NCBI RefSeq assembly: GCF_029962835.1
Contig: NC_080583.1
Location: 65,891,158-65,955,157, forward strand
DNA length: 64,000 nt
Source: Magnolia sinica
Lineage: Eukaryota > Streptophyta > Magnoliopsida > Magnoliales > Magnoliaceae
Direction of reading: 5' to 3'
The position numbers and the translations under genes are program-made. Within the stretch, counting starts at the first letter, position 1; every line of letters starts with the position of its first letter. The notes under the pieces were generated by a model. It saw only the letters and a program-made list of their open reading frames with translations, had not been told where the DNA came from and ran no database searches. Shown here piece after piece: positions 36,617 through 48,014 of this stretch.

Positions 36617-37087
36617 TTAACCTAAGTAAATATATTTGAGATCGGTGGGCAAAGGTTTTAGGTCAAGCTTCAGCTTCGGTGCCTTGAGACTAGACGGTAG
36701 AGGCACTACATCAGTTTGGGGCAATTTCTCAAATTGTGGCCTCCACCGGTTAATTTCAAGTACTGGCATCACATTAAGCAAGACATCCATCTTATGAATC
36801 ATGTCATCATTTAAATTAGGGGAGTGAGCCAAGCATGTCTCTAGAAGGTCAAAGTATAGAGTCAAAAGTGCTCTATCTTCCACGAATGAGTCGATCATGT
36901 TAATGCCATGGGTATCAACTTCATCTTTTATCTGTTTGCTTATATTAAAAAAGATATTGAGCTCCGATGTCATATTTCCAAAAGATAGATTTATAATTTA
37001 ATTCCTACAATTAATGATGTCATTTACTGTCGCAAGGAATGGACGACCAAGAATGACGGGTATCTGAGTACTCACATCCACGATGGG
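36617..37087 (-). pseudogene. Athila-type pol linker between protease and RT
   Basis: A frame of 118 codons ends in KLPQTDVVPLPSSLKAPKLK and LDLKPLPTDLKYIYLG. The 'LKPLP..LKY.YLG' tail is the conserved entry to Ty3 RT. The start is in a region where the upstream frame has shifted. Confidence 0.75.
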
Positions 37088-37618
37088 TTAAGTATCCATA
37101 ACAATAAAATCTACTGGATAGTAGAATTCATCGACCTGGACTAACACATCTTGAATCATTCCTCTCGGTACATGGACTGATCGATCAACAAGTTGTAATG
37201 TGGTCCAGGTAGATTTTAATTCACTTAGACCCAATTGTTCGTAAACCGAGAAAGGAATCAGATTTACACTCGCCCCCAAGTCAAGAAGTGCGTGCTTAAT
37301 CCAGTGGTTCCCAATTACACAAGTGATGGTTGGGCTATCGGGATCCTTGTATTTTTGTGGCACATCTTGCTTGAGGATGACACTTACTTTTTCTGTCAAA
37401 AAGATTTTCTTTTGTATGTTTTTCTGTCTTTTGGTCATACATAGATCTTTCAGAATTTTGGCATATGAAGGGATTTGTTTAACGGCATCTAGTAGAGGAA
37501 TATTGACCTTTACTTGATTAAGTATCTCTAGAATATCCTGCAAGTTAGATAGAGGTTTTGGTGCAATCAACCATTGGGGGAATGGCGCAATCGGCTTGTT
37601 TTGAGATTCTGGTTCCAT
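37088..37618 (-). pseudogene. retropepsin-like aspartic protease of the Athila-type element
   Basis: A frame of 176 codons. The N-terminal part has PFPQWLIAPKP, the region following gag. The active-site motif reads LLDLGASVNLIPFSVY, with DLG where an active protease has D(S/T)G. Then come LGLSELKSTWTTLQLVDRSV and FYYPVDFIVMD. Family-typical length for the gag-PR boundary to the end of protease. Confidence 0.85.
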
Positions 37619-37928
37619 CTCATGTGGGATGTCTCTAAGTCCATCATTCTTAACTTCTTCCGAGTCCTTAGGCTTTTCAGTCTTCGCTGGAATGGCTTTG
37701 TCAATTGTCTATCCACTTCTAAGAGTGGTAATAGACTTAGCTTGTTCCACATGTTGATTGGAAGAGCTTGGGTCACTGATTTCACATTGTGGCTTTGGAT
37801 TAGGGAGAGGTTGGGTTAAAAAAGTACCTTTCTCCCTAGTCACTAAGTGTGACTCAATCCTTTGAATTGACGATGCAAACAATCCTATTGTTGTTTTAAG
37901 ATATTGGAATGCTTGCATTGTGTTCTGG

Positions 37929-39158
37929 TTAAAGAGCTCTTGGTTTTGCATGGATTTTTTTAACCAGATGTTTTCTTTGATTTAGAAGTTGAGTAAGGGC
38001 CTCTTGAGGATTGGCCGTTTGTCCGTTCCTCAAACTGAAGTTTGGATGGTTCCTCCAATTGAAATTGTATATGTTTGCGGTGGGTCCGCTGAATGGTCGT
38101 TGGTAAGTATCTACGGCATTTAATTGCTCATTTAATAGATCTTGAAAAGCAAAGATTGTGGGACAATCCCGCAGTACATGTATGTTGCTAGCACAAATAC
38201 CACAAACAACTTCCACGACTTCCCTTGGTTTGATAACTTCCACCTTCTTAAGTTCCATAGCCTCAACTTTTCTTATGAGATTGGCCACCCTTACACTTAT
38301 GTCATCTTCTTCTTTTAAGGCATACATTCCTCCCCTTTCCTTTGATTGAGTAGGTTTAGAAGTAGTGGGTATTGGGGAGGTGTCTCATAATTGCGCGTTT
38401 TCTGCCAATTGATCAAGGTAATCCCACGCATCATCGGCCTCCTTATTCATGAATTCATCGTTACACATCATTTATACAAATTGGCGCATTGGTGAAGTTA
38501 ATCCGTTATAGAAAAGCTTATTGTTAGCCAAATTTCGTAGCCATGATGTGGACAAGAATTCGTGAGATCTTTGAACCTTTCCTAGCATTGGAAGAAGGTC
38601 TCTTCCTCTTTCTGGGTGAAGTTCATGATTGCCTTCCTTAAAGTGTTAGTTTTATGAAATGGGAAAAACTTTTTAAGAAATTCTTCGGTCATCTCAGCCC
38701 ATGTGTCGATGGATCGTGACTTTAAGGAGTGCATCCACGTCTTAGCCTTCTCCTTCAGTGAAAAGGAGAACAATTTGAGTTGCACTATGTCCTCAGACAC
38801 GTTTGGAAAGTATAATGTGGTGACTATCTTATCAAACTCTTTGATGTGCAAGTATGGACTTTCAAAGTCTAGTCCATGGAATTTAGGAAGGAGTTGTATC
38901 ACTCCAGATTTAACATTCACGTTTTCCGCATTAAGTGGAAACACTATGTAGGAAGATGTACTCACCCCCGTCGGTTGTAAATAATCTTGCAAAGTACGAG
39001 GTGGGGGGAGCATTATGTACCTTATTCTCATCTTGAACCTCTTCAAATGGAGGTTGAGGTTGATTTGCAGCCATTACTTCAATTAACTGAGAGGATCTCA
39101 AGTGGTGTCTAATCATTTGATTGATAGGCAACCCTTTGACTAATCTTCCTTCACTCAA
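37929..39158 (-). pseudogene. gag polyprotein of the Athila-type element, frameshifted
   Basis: The N-terminal frame (39158-38931) starts MSEGRLVKGLP. The retrotransposon gag core (39046-38582) includes FHGLDFESPYLHIKEFDKIV and FLKKFFPFHKTNTLRKAI. The C-terminal piece (38327-37929) has CGICASNIHVLRDCP, a modified zinc knuckle. At least two frame breaks separate the pieces. Confidence 0.82.
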
Positions 39159-39460
39159 GAAATGTTGAGTGTTGTCACGAACCTACTTGGGCATGAAACA
39201 CGCACAACCCTCAAGCACCAAATAACTAAAACCTAGAAGAAAGAAAACTAAAGCAAATAAGAAATCTAGAAAAGAAAGAGAGAATTGGAAAGATGTTGCC
39301 AGATTGAAGTTGCTATATTAAGATCCTACAAAACAGAAAACAATGTTAGTTTCTAAAAATAATTTCAGAAAAAAATCCTAACATAAAAACAAAGAAGAAG
39401 TTTAACCCTAATCTTAACCTAATTCTAATACCAATTAATCTCAGAAAATGTAGCCATAGT

Positions 39461-39779
39461 TAGGGGCGCACATCCAACCGATAGAATTGTAGAACCAAAC
39501 CGGAACTGACCAAACAGTTCGGTTTGGTCCGGTTCTAGAGTGCATCGGTTCCGGTTTCAGTTCCAAAAATTAAAGAACCGATTATATTAGTTCGGTTTTC
39601 AGTTTAGGGGTATGTAGAACCGAACCGAACCGTGAACCGATCTGTAGATCCGATCGCGGAAACGAACCAGAAACCGAACTATTTAAACAAATAATAATAA
39701 TACCCTAAGTCCCCGCTGCGACTGCCCATCTCTCTCGCCGGTCCTCTCTCTCTTTCTCGCTGCTCCTCTCTCTCTCTCT

Positions 39780-39830
<51 letters not shown>

Positions 39831-40021
39831 ACAATTGGGCTAGATTATAAAAAACCTAAAACCGTGGAACCGAACCGATTTTAACAATCCGGTTCCAGTT
39901 CGGTTCTAGGGTGCTAACGGTCCGGTTTCGGTTCTGAATCCGAAAATCCTAGAACCGTTAAGAACGGTTTGGTTCCGGTTTCACCCCAGAACTGGACCAA
40001 ACTGACCCGTGTGCACCCCTA
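39461..40021. mobile_element. hAT-like MITE, 561 bp
   Basis: The terminal inverted repeats are TAGGGGCGCACA and TGTGCACCCCTA. The flanking octamers gccatagt (39453-39460) and gctgtagt (40022-40029) agree at 6 of 8, as for an old hAT target duplication. The body has many 'ggttcggttc' / 'gaaccgaacc' blocks and a CT microsatellite (39772-39830). No transposase. Confidence 0.68.
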
Positions 40022-40027
40022 GCTGTA

Positions 40028-40115
40028 GTCCCCGGCAACGACGCAAAAAACTTGTTCACAACCCCAAGTGTAGGGTCGCGATGTAGTAATAGCTCGGTGA
40101 GGCTGAGGTCGAATC
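40028..40115 (-). promoter_or_regulatory. Athila-type primer-binding-site region and leader block
   Basis: On the minus strand GCGTCGTTGCCGGGGAC (40028-40044) resembles the TGGCGCCGTTGCCGGGGA motif of Athila/Tat elements, considered tRNA-Asp-primed. It is preceded by 'GTGGATTCGACCTCAGCC' leader sequence (about 40094-40112). Two substitutions separate it from consensus. Confidence 0.6.
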
Positions 40116-41388
40116 CACAAGGACTAAACTTGTACGTATTCTGAAAATATTTAGAACTAGAGCTAGAAAAATATCTAAATTGAAATCTAGAATAGTTGAG
40201 AATAATTGTGAATACGTTATCAATCATTAAAACGGAACTAGAGCGCTAAGGATCCACATGTAGTTATTAGGAGATTACCTCACTTGATTCAATAAACAAA
40301 ACTGGAATCGAAGTCCTATCCTATCTAGTTGGAAGACAAGAAATTAAAACACAATCTGAACTTCTTATTGAATTAGTTCACACATGAAGGAGTATTGTGA
40401 TGATTGGAAGGGAATTCATCCATCCACCATGCCCAGGAGACAAGGGTGAATCACGAATTTCACCAATCTCACAATCTCAAAATAGAAAAGAAGATATTCA
40501 AAGCTATTGCAAGGTCTATTGTAATTTGAGTCACAAGAAACCATAGAAAACTGAAAATATTCCTTAAATTCAAATTAAAAGTCAATGAAGTTTAACATAA
40601 ACAAGAATCAAAGAAAGATAAACATCCCAACACGCTACAAGCTTCACCTCTTAGCTCTAGCTAAGAGGTTTAGTTAACCATTAACATGATTAAAACCAAA
40701 TCTCTTAAAGAAAACATAAAAATTAACCAAAAGAAGAAGATTGAGGAAGAAAAAAGGACTCCTTGAAGTTCTCCAACACCATGTTCCACTCTTCCAACCC
40801 TAATTCGTGCTTAGAAACAGTTAAGAGGCCCATATTTATAGTATTTGCTTGGACCGACATTGAAACCGCCTCAAATTTGCGTAAAAAGTTACGCTTCAGT
40901 CACAACAAATCTGCGTGATTTCGATTGGACCGAAGTTGGCTTCGGTCGGACTGAATTAAGGTTGAAAATTTTGCTTCTTGCTAGACTGTTTTGCCTGATT
41001 TCGGTCGGACAGAAGGCTGTTTCAGGACAGTTCTGTTTTACACTCAAAATTCCAGAGTATGTTTTTTCAATACAATTTTCAGGAATATGTTTTTTTCTGG
41101 ACAATTTTCAGGATTCCTTTTCTTCACTTCAAATCTTCGATTCTCTTTATTCGTCACTTGGTTTCTTTGGATCTTTGGCATGTGAATTTTTTATTATTGA
41201 CTTCCAAATCTCCAAATCTTCATTTAGTAATCTTTTGAGTATACATTTTCCTTTTGACATCAATTTCACCTTAAGCTCTCAAAATCACCTCGCACATGGA
41301 AACATGCATAATTAGATTGATTAAACACTATCATGTTTATAAAACCAATGTATAAATAAGGAGAAATATGCAATATTTCACACTCAAC
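40116..41388 (-). mobile_element. 5' LTR and leader of the Athila-type element
   Basis: On the minus strand it starts TGTTGAGTGTGAAATATTGC at 41388, an Athila/Tat-like LTR start. A TATA-like element 'actataaatatggg' (about 40828-40842) is followed by CT-rich sequence. The internal boundary of the LTR is not resolved because the 3' LTR is missing. The frames on 40845-41315 show no domain. Confidence 0.6.
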
Positions 41389-42448
41389 ATTACGTCACAC
41401 CCCTGGTGGATAAAGGACATCATGAAGGAGCAACTTTCATCCTATGCCCAACTGGAGTTGATAGGTGCCAACCCCAAGAATATCTTCTGAAGAATTGTTC
41501 CCTATGTAGATCTTTTGGCTTCCCACTAGTATCTGTCGTAGCTCTACGAATCCAACTCGATCTTGCACTATATGCTTTTCTACTTCTGAATATGATCCAA
41601 TTAGGACTAGATGTATGAGAAACAAGCACCTTAATGCAAATATAAAAATATTCAACATACAGGACATTAGTTCGTACCTTTTTTAGCTCTGTGTATTCAC
41701 GAGTGATGTGACTCTTTTGCTTATAGTTCCAACAAGCAAGTTCTATCTTGTCCTTCTTTCCGTTGCATTTTTTACCTTTGCACTGAGGCTCGGAGGCCTT
41801 AACAGGTGCGACCTCAGTGATAAAGGTGACGTTACTACCCGAAGCAACTCTACACTCATCTTCTAGTTCTAAAGGACGTGATAACTGGGCAAACATTTTC
41901 ATGTTCTTGTCATGGGAAATTAGGGCTTTCATGTTCTCCCAAGAGTTAGGAAGGGATCTCAGAACAACGAACATTTGTTGCTCGTCACTAAGTATATGAT
42001 CGGTTGCTTTCAAGTTGTGGATCATTTGAGACATTTTACGAAGATGCTCAACTATATTCATGTTAGGAGCCATCGTCTCAAAAGCTAAGATAAAAGCACG
42101 TAACCTAGTAGTAGTGGTGCCAGCAAATTAAATGTGCGAGGAATCCACACTCCTTATCCATTTTGCATTCCTCAAATTCTCCAATCAAATCGTCATACAC
42201 GACACTTAGAATGTGAAGTGTGCATGACGATCTTGTTTGACCCAATGCTGAAATGTCTTTAGGTCATGACGGTGTTGTGATGTCGTTCCCTACTCGGGGT
42301 AGGAAGGGGTGTCCATGTTAGTCGTTAACATTTCAATAACACCTTGCTCATCCAACAGGTATTAGATCTTACGATGCCATATGTTATAATTTTTTCCATT
42401 CAGTTTCTTTCCATTATTGAGATCAAAAATTACATCTTTGGAGGCCAT
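41389..42448 (-). pseudogene. Copia-type gag with following pol start, truncated by the Athila insertion
   Basis: It starts at ATG 42448 (MASKDVIFDLNNGKKLNGKN, then NIWHRKI), the usual Copia gag opening. After decayed sequence comes the UBN2-type gag core (42073-41600): MSQMIHNLKATDHILSDEQQ and VVLRSLPNSWENMKALI. The zinc knuckle is damaged (CWNYKQKSHITREY lacks two cysteines). Then comes a decayed protease-region end with LLLHDVLYPPG, cut off at 41389 where the Athila LTR begins. Confidence 0.8.
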
Positions 42449-42824
42449 TGAAATCCTTTTATTCAAGACGGGATTCCGTTCAAGACAAATAAGCATAATT
42501 AAAATGGTTTATGAAAAGTTCATTTTGAACAGATATTTGGCACTCCAAAAAATGGCTAGCTACCAACTATAAGAGGGTCTTAGATCAAAAGGGTTATGTG
42601 GCAGCGAGGCTAACGCTCCAAATATCATATTCTAATTGCCGCGTTGGATTTATCAATGATCGTATCTAAAATGTTGAAATAAGATGAGGAGCAATGATTC
42701 CCACTTATCCAATGAGGATATCAATTAGGCATAATACTCAAATAAGGCGTGCGGTCAATCAAAGTTGAATCGCTCTAACATTTTATTTTTTGTGGACTCG
42801 AAAACAAAGCACCCCGACAAAAGG

Positions 42825-42862
42825 GGGCCGTGTGTGTGTGTGTGTTGGGGGGGGGGGGGGTG
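42825..42862. repeat. (GT)n / poly-G low-complexity tract
   Basis: 'gtgtgtgtgtgtgtt' followed by about 14 consecutive G. Confidence 0.9.
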
Positions 42863-42894
42863 GAAGTAAGGTGAGCACCCGCTAGTGGGGTTTT

Positions 42895-43560
42895 GGGTGT
42901 AATGCCCTGAAGCATAAAACCCTAGACAAATCTCTGTTAAAAAATGCATTACAGATTTACTATGGTTATGATTTTACAGTCACATTTCAAGTGTACAAAA
43001 ACTTGGTTTTATGATCACATTCGGTTCTATAGTCAATGTGATTTTATAATTACATTACAGATATGCAATCTCACGGTTGAGTAGATCACGATTATCACGT
43101 AGTTATACAGATTGCATTAATCATTCAACTGTCTAGGTAGCATCGATCTACAATCATATAACAGACCTACGAGGTTATACAGATCATGCTGATCATATCA
43201 ATTATGTTGATCAAGTGGTTGTGTAAATCAAGTTGATCCTCAATCACACTACAGATCTACATGGCATATACAGATCACTCTGATCATGCAATTGTACAAA
43301 TCGGGTTGATCCATAATCACATTATAGATTATGTTGATCATGTGGTTGTACAGATCAAGTCGATCCACAATCACATTAAAGATCTACATGGCATATACAA
43401 ATCATGTGGTTGTATAGATTGAGTCAATCCACAATCATATTATAGATTTACGTGGTATAATGAACAAGAGACTAGCCTTCGGATAGAGTGGTCATAATTA
43501 TGATCACATCGTGGTTCTGATGCAAACGCAATTGTGATCGCGCCACATTTCAAAGGCCCC
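42895..43560. repeat. degenerate tandem array of GATC-rich units
   Basis: Units of variable length (about 55-90 bases) are built from 'cacattacagatctacatgg(c)atatacagatcatg(c)tgatcat' plus 'ggttgtacagatcaagttgatccacaat'. They are clearest at 43146-43460. The upstream part starts TGTAATGCCCTGAAGC (42898), which resembles a family B LTR start, but no matching end was found. No gene. Confidence 0.6.
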
Positions 43561-43726
43561 CAAACTGCAAAAAAACATCAATCAAACTAAACATTAATTC
43601 AAAAGGGATAAAAGAATCTGACCCCATTACCATGTTGATTGCCAAAGAGAGTTAGCATGGTATCATGGAATGTGTGTACACATCAGGTTGGCCGATTCAT
43701 TAAAAAACAATAAACCAATATAAACA

Positions 43727-44370
43727 GTGTTGGGTTTTTTTAAAATAAGAAGAAAATAAATTTTATTTTGAGAAAAGAAATGTTTTAGTTTTGGTGATTG
43801 TTGGTGTGAATGGTGATGCCTCTTGGTGAAGGGAGCATCTTTTGAATTTGAAATGGATGGATGCTATTGTTGGAAAGACATCATCACCATTGATGAAAAG
43901 ACACCATGGAAGAAGATGTCCTTTCATGAAAATGGCCTTAAGCATCTCTTGTGATTCTATATAAACCCATCTTTGGGTCAATCTGAATTCACAATTCCAA
44001 CAATCTCCTCTCCATCTTCTTCTTCTTCACCATTTTCATTTTTTGGAAGGTTTTTGGAAAGATACAATTTTTAGGCGCTAAACTGTAAATAATTTTTAGG
44101 CAGTAAATTACAAACAGTTTTCAGTGGATAAATTATAACAGCACATAAGTCAATGTTTTGTGCTGTAAAAGTGTGTTCAGAGTGCAATTTTTCAGTTATG
44201 CAGGCCGAAACCCACATTTCTCCGGTCTTGAGAAGAGGCTTATTGTATCCTAGATGCAGATTTGTTGTAACCCTCTTGCAAATTGGTTTAATCACTAGCT
44301 GGGTGTGAATATCGCCGTAAAGATAGCGACATCATAACGCACTTCAAGCTTATCTTTAAGTGATTAATTT
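43727..44370 (+). other. LTR-like sequence, unclassified
   Basis: It starts TGTTGGGTTTTTTTA (43730). It has TATA-like 'ctatataaaccc' at 43957-43968 and a CT/CA-rich transcribed-looking stretch after it. These are typical of a plus-strand LTR, but no partner LTR or coding region of that orientation is present nearby. Confidence 0.35.
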
Positions 44371-44950
44371 TCTATTTTCCACCTTCAATCATAATAAACA
44401 GATCGTTTTACGCCACGTGCACGGATGATTTAATATACGAAGTCTATGAATGGGACAAGAAAACCATATTTTATATACACACACGTATATGGAAGAACAA
44501 CGATCACTGTACCTAAACAGAGTTTCTCTTGCGAGAGAGATGAGTCAAAGAGATTTTTCACACAATCTTTTGAATTTCTAGCTCCAAATGTATGTGTTCT
44601 AGCAAGGAGCACTACTTAATTACGAGAATCTTGTCCGCTGTTAGAACAAGAATCTCTCCCACCGGCTAGCTGTCTAATTAAGATGGATAGATCCTTCACC
44701 ATATTTAGAACATAACACATGTTAAACTCATATTTGACTAACCGCGTGTGTAGGCGTTTTGGTGAGCCCGCCAAACGTGTACACATCAAAATATGCTTTG
44801 AAATGAGTTTGTAAAATCGACAAACGATATAGATGAAATACATGCATCACCGTCGGGTCTGGAGCACGGTCCGATAGCAACGATGCTCCAGGTAGTGCGT
44901 GCAATCTGCGTCCCTATACCTCATATGACAGGACACGGCTTTAGTGGTTC
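44371..44950. other. no gene recognised
   Basis: Mixed-composition sequence with only short frames that lack motifs. Confidence 0.35.
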
Positions 44951-44954
44951 CTAG

Positions 44955-45415
44955 TGCTTCTTTGACCGTGGGCCCACGTGATGTACGTATTTTCTGTTTT
45001 ATATCAAAGCTCTCCATCCCTTTTGTCATTCGATTTTAATGGATGAGATTAAAAATGAAGCAGATTCAAATTTCAGGTGGCCACACCACAAAAACACCAC
45101 CGTTGAAACCTTCGTAGGGCCCACCGTAATATATATCTGCCATCTAACCGGTTCATTTTATCAAGTAGACCTTCCATGTTGGGAAAAAACAATAATGGGC
45201 TTGAATAGAAACTTTTGTGGCTTTTTAAAAAGTTTTCAACGGTCTTTTTTCAATCACGACTTTTTCCTGTGGGATGGCCCACCTCAGATCTGGATCTGCT
45301 TCATTTTTTTAAAAAAATTTTTTAAATTTAGTTCGTGTCTTACCATGTGCTGAAAATCGGCTGTACGGCGTTAATATAAAACACGTACAAACATCACAGT
45401 GGCCCCACAGACCGG
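44955..45415. repeat. foldback repeat copy
   Basis: The left arm is 'gtgggcccacgtgatgtacgtattttctgttttatatcaaagctctccatccc'. The right arm is 'gctgtacggcgttaatataaaacacgtacaaacatcacagtggcccca'. The internal 'caccgttgaaaccttcgtagggcccaccgt' is the conserved centre-left block. Confidence 0.65.
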
Positions 45416-45848
45416 AACCACCGAATCCGCTCCGCACGTGTCGACGCGCAGTCACGCAAAGCATTTTCGCATTTGGTTACCAGCAAGATCCAGTATGTAA
45501 GTTCTTCGCCTTTTTAAAACGGTGGTGACACGTGATTTTCATGTGGCACCGCACGTCATCCGAACCACTCAAATTGCAGCTCCCATTTCTGTAATTCAAA
45601 CTCATCAAAAAATCCTGATCGTTCGACGAATGAGTAAGAGTAAAATAATGAGTATTCCATGTTTGAATGAAAATTCAGTGATGCTAATTATTACGTTAAT
45701 CAGTCTAATTTTTAAATTTTGTTCTAGCCAAAGTTGATTCAGTGAAGTGGACGGTCTGGATTGCTGTAAATGTGTGCGTCATTCCCGTATTTTTTAATTT
45801 TTAAATGGTGTAAAAGTAACATTGGAGTCTCACTTATTCATACTCGCA

Positions 45849-46315
45849 GGAACTACGAAAGCTAGGTGGGGCCCACTTTGATTTTTTTGAGAAATCCACT
45901 CCGTCCATCCGTTTCTCCGGATCATATCAGGTTATGGTCCAAAAAATGAGCCAGATCAAAACTCAAATGGGTCGCACGACATGGAAAAGTAGGTAGGAAA
46001 ATGCCTACCGTTGAAACCACCATCAGGTCCAACGTGATGTTTATACACCATCCATACCGTTCATCAGGTCATTCCTACTGGGTTAAACTGAAAACGCAAA
46101 AAACATTAGCCTGATCGAAAACTTCTGTAGTCCAAAAAATGTTTCAACGGTAGACGTTCAATCCTCACTGTTTCCGGTCGGGCGGCTCACCTGAGCTTTG
46201 GATCTGAATTAACTTTGGCCTCATATCATAACATGATCTGGAGAAACGGATGGACGGGGTGGATTTCTCACAAACATCACGGTGGGCCCTACCTAGCTTC
46301 CCTACAGAAAGTTCC
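45849..46315. repeat. foldback repeat copy, 467 bp, with end-to-end inverted symmetry
   Basis: The ends 'ggaactacgaaagctaggtgggg' and 'cctagcttccctacagaaagttcc' are imperfect inverse complements. The arms ('ccactccgtccatccgtttctcc' and 'ggagaaacggatggacggggtgg') are nearly perfect. A clear target duplication was not found. Confidence 0.7.
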
Positions 46316-46510
46316 CGCTGGAGACTTTTGCAGGCAATCCGCGTACTACTTAGGTCTATTCAGACTATTCGTAGCTCTCTGGTAATTTGCTGCAGTCTAC
46401 GGAAGAAAGGAAAGAGAGAGAGAGATAAAAACCAGAAATAAAAGGAAAAAAGAGATCTTCCGAATCTTGTTGGATTTGGGGAGTTCCCAAGCTCGACCGT
46501 TAGCGGGTGA
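46316..46510 (+). promoter_or_regulatory. candidate 5' UTR exon of a host gene, followed by a first intron
   Basis: A purine-rich leader-like stretch (46400-46507, 'aaggaaagagagagagag') ends at a plausible donor 'gcg|ggtgagtcttg' (about 46506). It is followed by about 850 bases of T-rich, intron-like sequence. This is the usual form of a plant 5'-UTR intron. No downstream exon could be tied to it before transposon sequence begins, so it may be the abandoned 5' end of a gene or the first exon of a gene with a huge intron. Confidence 0.33.
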
Positions 46511-47660
46511 GTCTTGATTTTCGAAGAAAATAGATTGGATATTTTCCTAATGATTTGCGTATGTTTGATGGATTGAAGGATGAAAAACTATGCTTTTATC
46601 AGCTCATTTTAAAAAAATAAAATGGATTCTGTTCCTGCAATTTTTCTTTCAGGAATTAGTTTTTGGATTTGAGTTCTGTTTCTTGTCCAATCGAGTGTTT
46701 ACGAATTGGGTTTTGTTTAATCTGTCGGAATTTCGATCAGGGGATTTTTTATTTTTATTTTTACCTTTTTGGCTGCACTTGGTTGCACCCAATTTCATAA
46801 AATTTCTTGCTTTTTCATCATTAATCAGTCCAATTCGGTGCAAAATGACATTACTAATCAGTTGATTCAGAGAGAAAAGATTTTTTTTTTTTTTTTTGGG
46901 TGCTTCTGAATTGTTTTTTATTTTATTTTTTATTTGTTTATATCAGGGGATTGGTTTTGATTTTTTCTTCTTTTACATAGAGGGAAAAGTTCTTTGTTAT
47001 TTGGGTGTTTCTGAATTGGGTTTTGATTTCTGTCTGGAATTTTTTCAAAGGTTGACTGGATTTTTTTTGGATTCTGTTTATTTACTGAGAGAAGGGTTGG
47101 TTTTGAATTGGTTTTTTGTTTATCTGTGGAAATTTTGATCGGCTGATTTGTTTTTGATTATTTTTTTATTTGTTTGGATTGGGTTTTGCTTAATTTTTGG
47201 AAACTTTTGTCGGGGAATTTGTTTCTGATATTACCTTTTTATGGGTAGTTTGTCTGAAAGTGTTCATTATTTAGAGAGAAAGGGTTTTGCATGATGGGTG
47301 CTTTGTAATTGGATTTTGTGTAATTTCCTGTAATTTTCATCAGGGATATTAGTGATGTCACTGATCCAGCATGGAATACAATCCATCAATCTTTCATAAT
47401 ATCCAACCGATATGGGATTAGAAGGACAATTACTATTGTAGCTAGTAGATACTACCAACCAAACAGAAGATAATCCAAAAAGCACCCTTTAACGAATTTC
47501 TAGAGATCAAGAGACATTGGAAGGTGATGGGAAGAGAAGCCCGTCTATCTACGTGTGAATCAGATGAAAATCACCAACAATAAGAGTATGCACAATGAGC
47601 CAAACCATGAAAAAATTAAAGCAAGCAAATAAAGCAAATAAACATAACACAGTACCAAGT
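46511..47660. other. T-rich intron-like sequence, then unclassified
   Basis: Strong T bias on the plus strand up to about 47340, with no coding frame showing a known domain. Bases 47340-47660 may belong to the 3' LTR of the decayed Copia element to the right. Confidence 0.35.
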
Positions 47661-48014
47661 AGTCATTTGGATGCATGTAAATGGTTTTAAAGTGGTAAAT
47701 GATTTATAGGTGTAAATCATTTACAGCCTGCCCTGTTTGGCTGTAACCTGTTAATGATTGTCTGTGTTTGGATAGCATGTACATTATTTAAGTCCTGTAA
47801 ATGGAGAGCCAATCAGAACATTTATAGCCGTTAGGCTGTAAATGGAGAGCCTGTAAATTAAATTGCAGATTTTTGCCTGTAAATCAAATGGGGCTGCAAG
47901 TTATAAATGATTTACAGATAGGCATTTTTCAGCATCCAAATACAGACTGCAAACCATTTACCTGTAAATCATTTACAGTTAGCCCCATTTACAGGCATCC
48001 AAATGACCCCTAAG
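47661..48014. mobile_element. MITE with TAGTCATTTGGATGC / GCATCCAAATGACCCCTA ends
   Basis: Inverted ends of about 25 bases. The body is full of 'tgtaaatcatttacag' palindromes and 'ctgtaaatggagagcc' direct repeats. The left terminal is slightly eroded (TAG for the right side's CCCCTA), so the target duplication is unclear. No coding capacity. Confidence 0.68.

Larger units (their letters stand above)
26475..41388 (-). mobile_element. Athila-type Ty3 retrotransposon, truncated and multiply interrupted
   Basis: Minus-strand order from the right: LTR/leader (41388 to about 40110), primer-site-like motif (about 40030-40044), gag (39158-37929), protease (37618-37088), linker, and RT split by a 9.1-kb insertion. 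It is truncated just after RT at about 26475, so RNase H, integrase and the 3' LTR are absent. It sits inside a Copia gag on the right (breakpoint 41388/41389). Confidence 0.85.

Noticed and set aside
40845-41315. 156-codon plus-strand frame rich in Phe and Ser
   Set aside because: It lies antisense in the LTR/leader of the Athila-type element and has no homologous domain.
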